The notes under the pieces: model-generated
Database searches by the model: none
What the model was told of the DNA's origin: nothing
Seen by the model: the letters and a program-made list of their open reading frames with translations, nothing else
Source: Tipula vernalis
Taxonomy: Eukaryota > Arthropoda > Insecta > Diptera > Tipulidae
Assembly (NCBI GenBank): GCA_958295665.1
Contig: OY282558.1
Span: 332,789,106-332,853,105 of the forward strand
Direction of reading: 5' to 3'
Length of the DNA stretch: 64,000 nucleotides
Shown: positions 56,940 to 64,000 of the stretch, piece by piece
How the letters are laid out: every line of letters begins with the position of its first letter
Position numbering within the stretch: position 1 is the stretch's first letter
Program-made: the position numbers and the translations under genes

Positions 56940-59900
56940 TTCACACAGACCAGAAGACTAATGATACATTTATTATCGACTGCTCTGGTTACTGATCTCT
57001 CTATAATTCTTAACGCGTGCTGTTTCATCTTTGTTTAAAGTTCTTCCTTCGCGAACCTTTTGGATTTAACATATGATTTTTTGTCTAATACATGATTGTG
57101 GGTTGCAATGGTAGATACCTTGCCTTGTTCAAATATTGATTGACATGACACCAGCACATGAAATGGTTGTTTTAGGAATAGAAATGGTTGTTTTAGGAAT
57201 ATCGGATAGTTCAATCGGAACTTGAAAATAAGGTATAATTTATTGAGAATATTTTTCAACCCTTCGGCTGGTACGAAAATTATTGGAGGTGAGGAATTGA
57301 GTAGCAGTCAGGAACTAGGTCTAGAAATACCAACATAACTTTGCAATATGAAGTTTGTCTGGTTCTAAACGACGTTTTACAAGAAGCTAGAGGTCCAGTT
57401 ATCTTTAAACAGAATATTGCGCTTTACTGGACAAGCACCAATGGGGTGCTGGCTGAGTAGTTTCTGAAAAATTACTTTAAAAAACAGCAAATTTCAGTAT
57501 AATTCGAAAATTTATTTGGTGAATTATTCTCCTGAATTAGTAGGCGAATAGTTGACTACGGCCGTCTTCCAATGGGGAAAATTTGCTACTTGGAAGTACT
57601 TGTGAGTGGTGGGGTGTACTTTTATTGCTAGGATTAAAGTAAAACTTTTGTTTTTTGACAAAAAAATTTTAATTTAAAATTTCTTGAAAAATATAAACAA
57701 ATCTTTATTCAATAAGTTATAATTAAATAAATTAAATGTTTATATAAAAAATAACATGTTCACTGACATTGTCGAACATGATTTAGAAGTAAACGGCTCA
57801 GATAAGCAGTTTTAAATTAGTTATAAGATAGAAATACAGGGCAAATACGATATAATTGACTTATAGCGGCAATCCCAATTACTTGAACTTACAGTATGAT
57901 GAGGATTACATATGTAGGTAACCTTGACAGTAATTGGTATAGCGAATATTTTTTTTTGTCAATCCACCTGACTTCAACCTAATCGGAGCAACAGATATTT
58001 ACTCATCCTCACTTCGGAGGATGGGCAAATGTTTTTCTGTGTTTACTATTCTGTGAATAATTAATGTTAAACTCAACGATTTTAAGCAAAAAATTCGGTT
58101 CTACTAGAAATGCTTTTCATATGAGTGATAAACAAATTGTCATTATTTTGTCATTTACCTTTTTATGTATATTACAATATTGAAATAAGAATTTAGTGTG
58201 TTTTCATCATCGCCTTTATCCTATGTGCTGAAGTGGTTCATAATTATAATTTAGCTTTTATTTCTCAAATTAGTCAAAGTTCCTCGATGTCCTCCAACGT
58301 AGCTTCTAACCACAAGTATCTGCTTTATTAAGTCAAGTTTTATTTGTTAATTATGGTAAAAGCTAATAAAATGTATTTTGCACTCTTTTGAACCAGTAGA
58401 TTTAAACTCTTTTGGTTCTTTTAAATCCGCATTTTTGCCACAAAATAAAGTGAAAACCAGAAAAAGGCAAACTCTTTATTATGTAGATTTTTTAAATGAC
58501 TTCCCAAGTTGCCACGAGAAATGGACCATTTTCAAAAAGAATATTCTTAATTAAAACTTTGTCCAAAAAGCTTTAGTTGAAAAACCTAAAAAGTGTTCTC
58601 CTGAAAATTGCCGATTTTGAGTTATTGTTTTATTGTATGCAGTGTGCATATATATGGTGAAAAATACGTCAAATCAGAAATTTTTGGAAGTCATGTTTTA
58701 ATTTTATGATTTTTATGTTTTGAATTTGTAGTCGTGATAAAAAAAAATTTGTAGAACGTGATTTTTTGTTGTTGTTGTTTAAAATACAGGGTGTCAAATT
58801 TTGAGAAACATGATGAACATGATGTTGTGTTTATGGCTATAAAAGTAAAAATAAATATCCGATATTTATGATATAGGGCTCGCTTTAAAGGTAAGTTAAT
58901 ACGGATTAATAAAAAAATATAAAAATGGTAAGTTCTTTAATTTCATCATTTTCAAATTTCCCGCCAAAATTTTATTTTTGAATTTTCTCAATGATCGTCC
59001 AATTTTTTTTTTTTTTTTTTGAAATTTTACGTCCTTTAATTCTATTGAACATACTAAAAACAAGCGCTAGCAAAATTTTTCGTTTTCGTGCAAAATACGT
59101 TTAAGTATAACGATTTACCCGTTTTTGGAATACAAAATCAAATTGTTAAATGTTATTTTCAATTTTTAATTAATTTACGCTCGACCTGATAATGTAATTG
59201 TTTAAAATCATTTCGTCGATCTTTAGTATATTCTTACTTCTAACAGAAAATTAAAAAACAAAGAGGAAACAGTTTGTAACAGTCCGTTCATAAACTACGT
59301 CAAGTTATTTTGGGCCATTCTTAACTCCGTCTCTCTCACTCCTTCATCACAAGTTGTCACAAAACTGAATATGTGAGCCTCTAATGATATACCTGCAAAT
59401 TATTGCTGCCCAAACATAGGCCATGCATTAAATTGTGAAGCTGGGCCTTTTGAACTAAAGGCCTTTCTAAGAGCAAAAAGTGCTGTTCTAATACTTTGAA
59501 CTTGGCCACTGAATTCTGTAACAACAGTTGTGGAGTCAGCTAACACTGTAGCAAAAATTCACTACGAACCAATTTTGTATGTTTTTATATATTTTTCACC
59601 GTTAAACAAATATGAATTTATTTATTTTGTATTAAAATTATACTTGTTAGTTAGGCAAATGTGTTTGGCGGTTGGTGGTTTGGCGTCTATTAGAGAAGGG
59701 GGGGGGGGAATTTGAGTAGGTTATTATACTAGCTCCGTAACATTCCAGTAGGGTGCGCATCACGTGAGCTGTTGTAGTCATGTATTACGCAGCTGCGTGA
59801 TGGGTACAATTGTGTAAGGGGTAACCTTTTCACAATTCGCAAGTGTACGTGCTGCCTCCTCGTGGCAACCACTGGTAACTAAGGCCATTTGTCACATTTT

Positions 59901-60120
59901 TGGCTATTTGGCACAGGCTAAAGTACGGCGCTAAAAGAGAAAACCTTGACAAAAAACCCTAATCTAAGGTGGAACAGCATATGCCGATGGATGAATGACT
60001 GGGTTAATCAGTTCAAAATATGAGGACTCTGGATACCAGGCACCCTCCAGCTTTATTTATCTTTCCTGTAGTAAAGCTGGGTGACCTACAGGCGATTTGT
60101 AATTCTTAGCAACTCGTAAG
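56940..60120. other. Non-coding stretch
   Basis: Mostly AT-rich. A segment near 57390-57480 is faintly like a Tc1-type catalytic region but too weak to call. A T run lies at 58999-59019, and a somewhat GC-richer part at 59700-60000 leads into the RNase H relic. Confidence 0.4.
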
Positions 60121-60127
60121 AGTAAAA

Positions 60128-60330
60128 TCAAACGGAAGACGGGGCAGGGGTAGGAATATACAAGAGTGGGACAGCCCTCTCAAAGTCCTTGGGTTCCAAT
60201 GCTACCATCTTTCTAGCGGAACTACATGCTTTAGTAAACATCTAGGAGGGAGAGCAATAAGCCCAGATAGTATATATCACGCACCGGCTGGCAGTATTAT
60301 CGGGTTCATTAAGAGCCTGCATATTGACTG
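60128..60330 (+). pseudogene. LINE RNase H domain relic
   Basis: The frame reads TEDGAGVGIYKSGTALSKSL, then NATIFLAELHALVNI before a stop. G.GVGIY and the FLAELHAL block, whose Glu is a catalytic residue, are typical of the RNase H domain of I-type and R1-type LINEs. The first catalytic Asp (normally YTDGS) is not preserved. Sequence around 60290-60350 may continue the domain with shifts. Confidence 0.6.
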
Positions 60331-60399
60331 GACAGATAATTAAGCAGGGTCCAGCACAATAGATCTTTTAGGTCGCAGTGCGAAGTGGCTTATCGCCCA

Positions 60400-62910
60400 C
60401 ATGGCCCTTCAATAATAATAATAGACAAATGTAATATTAATAAATATAACCCTAAATTAATTAAATTTACACATTTTTATATAATTATTTTCTTTTACTT
60501 TTGTAATGTATATTTTTTCAAAAAGTTTCGAGAACTTTCTTTTAAAATTCTTTCCGGAAAGTTCTTTTCAATTCTGTGGTATGTATAATAGTTAAAAATC
60601 AAAACTTAACTTCAAAAAAATTTGCAGGGGAAAACTGCTGCGTAAATAACACATAACATAAAAAAGTGAGAAGTACCAAAATCAAATATTTATGTAGTTT
60701 ACAGAAATGTAAAAGCAAAAATTGTCAAAAATTAAAAATGTGAAACCGACCTGCCCACACTCCCAGACTTAGACCTGATTTTACAATTGAGTTCCAGCTT
60801 CTTGCAGAAATTTGTTACAATAAGACAGCTTTGTGTTCGCTGTTTTAATTATCAAAGATCGGTTACCAACAATTGTTTTATTCTGAAATTATAACAAACT
60901 AATTAAAAATAAATTATTAATTTAATGTTAATTGTTCGTTTGTAAATTTGAAATGTATTATTGATTCAGAAAGAATATTTTGTCACGCGGTTGAAAATTA
61001 TTTTGTGCACACTATTTTGAATAAATACATTTTGTGTAATCACAAAGCCTTCAAGCATTTTTTTATGTTTAATTATGTTTGTCTTTCAAATTTTCGAGAA
61101 AGGTAGGTACTTTCACACCCTTTCCCCTCACATTTAAGAAGAGGTTAGCAATTGAACGAGAAAAATTGTTAAAAATGTGGGTCAAACAAAGAATACATTT
61201 AAGTTAAAAAAAAAATTCAATTACTTAAGATGACTTTATGGTAAAAATATATTTCAATCAATTAAAATTAAACAAATTATTCAGAAAATTTCGTACAAAA
61301 AATTAAAATGTTAACCTCAAAGTATTATAAGTTACCGTACATTTTTTATCAGGAAAACATTTCGAAAGAGCAAATTGTTTTTTTTTTTTATATTTTCCTC
61401 GATTTCAATTTCAAACGAAAGAAATTTTATGTATTTTCCAATAAATTATTTAAATTGCATGATGGTGTCTCGACCATGTCTTATCGTTTCGAAATTCAAC
61501 CAGCGCAGAGGATGTTAATATAACGTCACCATACACTTTTTAAACGACTCAAGATTTTTGTGTTAAATTTTAAGAAAGTATATTATAGCTATATACCAAT
61601 TTTTATGATTTTCCAAATACCGAGACAACATCCTTATTCGATATTTTGTTTGAAGAGGGAAAATTCCAATTAATTTCTTTTTTAATAATATTGAAAGAAT
61701 TTAAGCTTCCAAAACATTCTAAACCATAAATTGAAAAAAAAAAATCCATTATTAATTTATCATATTTTATAATTCATAATATCACATTATTTTGATTTCA
61801 TTTTTGTGTTAAGTAACTCATTCCAAGTTTCCTCTACAGATTCTTCACATTATACATTGTTTATTTGCTGTCATCAAAATGGATATAAAAATTTGTAGAA
61901 ACAAAAATATCTACTTAGGTACTTGTCACCATTCGGTTTTGACATGTATCAGATGGCAAATTATATTATATTTTATAGTTTTGTGTTGAACAGCCCTATC
62001 TCTATTTTTGTTGTGTTGTTGTTGTTGTTGTGATTTTATTTATCATCCTCATCTTGTGCTTGGATGGAAGAGTTAAGTGACAGAAAACGATTTTCAAAAA
62101 TATAAATCGTAAATTAATAGAATTATTGACATTAATAATTTTGTTTTATTGGAAACGCGAATCAAAAACTAATAAATTTGTTTACTGAAACAATATTTAT
62201 GTTAAATTTGGGATATTATCATCTTTTATCTAATATTGATGTTTGATATATTGTTATTTTGGCAAATATTAGTTCTATAATATTAAATCTAATAAAAAAC
62301 AAATAACTTGATAAAACTTATTTTGAAAATAGTCCCTTATCCACTATTTAATACCATTGGGCAGCAACTTTCAACAGGCCTGTATAGCTGCCCAAAAATA
62401 TTAGATATGAGTTTATGCATCGTTTATCGACCTCAGCTAACTCGTCTCATTTTGTCGCCACTACTTCTCTCTATCTAAATTAAATTATTAAATGTACATA
62501 AGCAATATTAGAATGCATGTTCACTGATGTTATTTACCTACCTAAGTTTTTTTTAACGGTGAAAACGAATGACCAAAAAATGCAAACGACCAAAAAAACC
62601 ACCCAAAAAATGTTACGAAACACAAAATGGTCAAATCTATTTAAGTATACTATAGAGACATTTGTACAGTACGGGAATTGGCATTTTAAAAGGGATAACA
62701 TTAATTTTTATGTTAATCCTTTTAAAATTACAGACAAACGAAAAATCACAGAGAAAGCGCAATATTTTCCTTCCCTGTTGTACGAGTGAGCGCTCCTTAA
62801 ATGATTAATGATCAATCACGGTGATCGCTTTTTTGTTTCTCACCATGATCATCATTTTATAAAATAATTCGTAAAAAAAGAAGAAAAATAATGTGAACAT
62901 TGCAATTTAC
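60400..62910. other. AT-rich stretch without a recognisable gene
   Basis: Contains a (TTG)n run at about 62007-62031. Short open frames have no family motif. Confidence 0.5.
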
Positions 62911-63279
62911 TCCTTTCAGCTGTACTAAGCATGAGCAATCGAGAAATTTTGATGGAGACGGCGCGTTACGGACATTAAACAGATTGACATGTTCTACCAT
63001 CATTATTTTCGTCGTGTGTAGTTTTTATTCTTGAAAAAGAGATATAAAGCTTATTGAACATAGAAAATAGTGGTGGTAGAATATGCCATCCAAATCATGC
63101 ATTAGTTCTCTGTCTACAGAGAGAATTTGCAAACGTTTTGTTGCGACTCCAATATGTACTAGATTGAGTCGTAAATAACTTGTGATGCAGGTAGGTAGAA
63201 TCTATTGTTTGTATCAACCCGCAATGAGTCACCAGTACAAACGAGCTTTTGGTTTGATGACGTTCTGAGAATTTAAATA

Positions 63280-63517
63280 AGGCAATAGTGCTACGGTGAC
63301 AGCTGAAAAAATATGCAGTGTATACGGTAAAGTACCTACTAATAACCGATCGGAAAGTTATATATTGGTCTGTTAAATTTCGTTCTGGAGATATGACCTT
63401 AAGAGACGAATTGATTGACGACTTTGACGACGACCTATTAAAGGTAATACTGAAACCGGTTAATTCTGAAGAGCAAGTTTGTCAGGCTGCCAGGAAGATG
63501 GGAGAAGATCATACATA
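63280..63517 (+). pseudogene. mariner transposase N-terminal relic
   Basis: Frames read VTAEKICSVYGK then, after a break, VKFRSGDMTLRDELI, DDFDDDLLKVIL and QVCQAARKMG. This follows the mariner DNA-binding region (A..IC.VYG......WF.KFRSGDF.L.D..RSGRP...DDD.L). The catalytic half is missing. Confidence 0.6.
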
Positions 63518-64000
63518 ATAGTGGTGAATAGAAACTAAATTAATATAATTTTATTTAATGAAAGCAAAATAAATGTTTGATAAAAAAATGCAAGTTATTT
63601 ATGACTCAATTAAATATAAATATGAACAACTAAATCTTTAATACCCAGTTGTACAATGCGTGAGCATTTCTTGAAATTTTGTTTGGGAAGGCACGTTAAA
63701 AACATGAAACAGATGTATAAAGGAAAAAAATCGAACTCTTCTGCTCTGTTGATACTCAAAGTAAAATTAGTATATAACATTTACTTGAGCCAGTTTTTGT
63801 ATCTTTTCATCTCTATACCAAATTAAATTGTCATTTAGCAGTAGATTTGTTAAATTTTTTTATGAATACCGAGGACAAAATGTTTGTAATCTCCCTTGAT
63901 TTTGATGAAAATTATTATCGCGCAACATCGATGCTAAACGAATGGTTTCTACACCACACTTTTAATAATGCCACTGTAGAAGATGCACCTTTAGAAACGT
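63518..64000. other. Window end, non-coding
   Basis: A direct repeat at 63660-63720 resembles 62931-62990 (share TGAGCA, GAAATTTTG, CGTTA, ACAT.AAACAGAT). An open plus-strand frame from 63862 (ATG) to the window end has no recognisable motif and may continue outside. Confidence 0.4.

Noticed and set aside
57390..57480. Possible Tc1/mariner catalytic region (IFKQNIALYWTS...)
   Set aside because: Only a faint likeness to F.QDNA..HT; the second catalytic Asp is absent and no further blocks follow.
1..64000. tRNA, rRNA, CRISPR arrays and bacterial-type operons
   Set aside because: I scanned for cloverleaf B-box words, regular spaced repeats and ribosome-binding patterns and found none. The sequence is eukaryotic.

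Overview
The window is AT-rich animal DNA with eukaryotic introns, TATA and AATAAA signals and many transposable elements. The families (Jockey-like LINEs, Harbinger, Tc1/mariner, hAT, Penelope, BEL/Pao) suggest an insect, perhaps a dipteran, but I cannot name the species. I recognise no single-copy host gene, rRNA, tRNA or CRISPR. The window reads as an intergenic or intronic graveyard of nested transposons.

Region 1 (1-18.2 kb) holds small DNA elements and relics. There is a hAT element with a broken BED-finger transposase (928-3625). A Tc1 element has an intron and a DD34E triad (4061-5620). A MITE (6749-7171) precedes a Harbinger element with perfect 37-bp ends (7371-8497). A Jockey LINE relic follows (8787-10080). 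A cluster of solo-LTR-like repeats (10.15-12.07 kb) is itself hit by two short palindromic elements. Further on are a foldback with an 11-bp target duplication (14151-14423), a Tc3-like relic and a GC-rich dispersed repeat.

Region 2 (18.6-28.4 kb) is the most interesting. A 9.2-kb element (18882-28067) has CACAGT...ACTGTG ends and looks like a two-gene CACTA/EnSpm-type transposon. Gene 1 is a seven-exon gene (20914-23812) whose exons join in frame to 515 codons. Gene 2 is an uninterrupted 786-codon zinc-finger protein (24771-27131) with a candidate DDE triad and CxxC. Between them lies a decayed copy of gene 1 exons 5 and 6. The element sits inside a larger inverted repeat.

Region 3 (28.4-38.2 kb) holds LINE endonuclease and Penelope relics and two more direct LTR copies (35478-36440).

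Region 4 (38.2-49.5 kb) is a three-level nest with every target duplication visible. An 11-kb non-autonomous hAT-type element (38383-49534, 8-bp duplication) contains a 5.3-kb two-ORF LINE (40216-47395, 13-bp duplication). The LINE is split by a 1.87-kb LTR element with identical LTRs and no pol (42607-44479, AATT duplication).

Region 5 (49.5-64 kb) is mostly plain AT-rich DNA. It has a second copy of the GC-rich repeat, a 928-bp inverted-repeat element, and BEL/Pao, LINE RNase H and mariner fragments.
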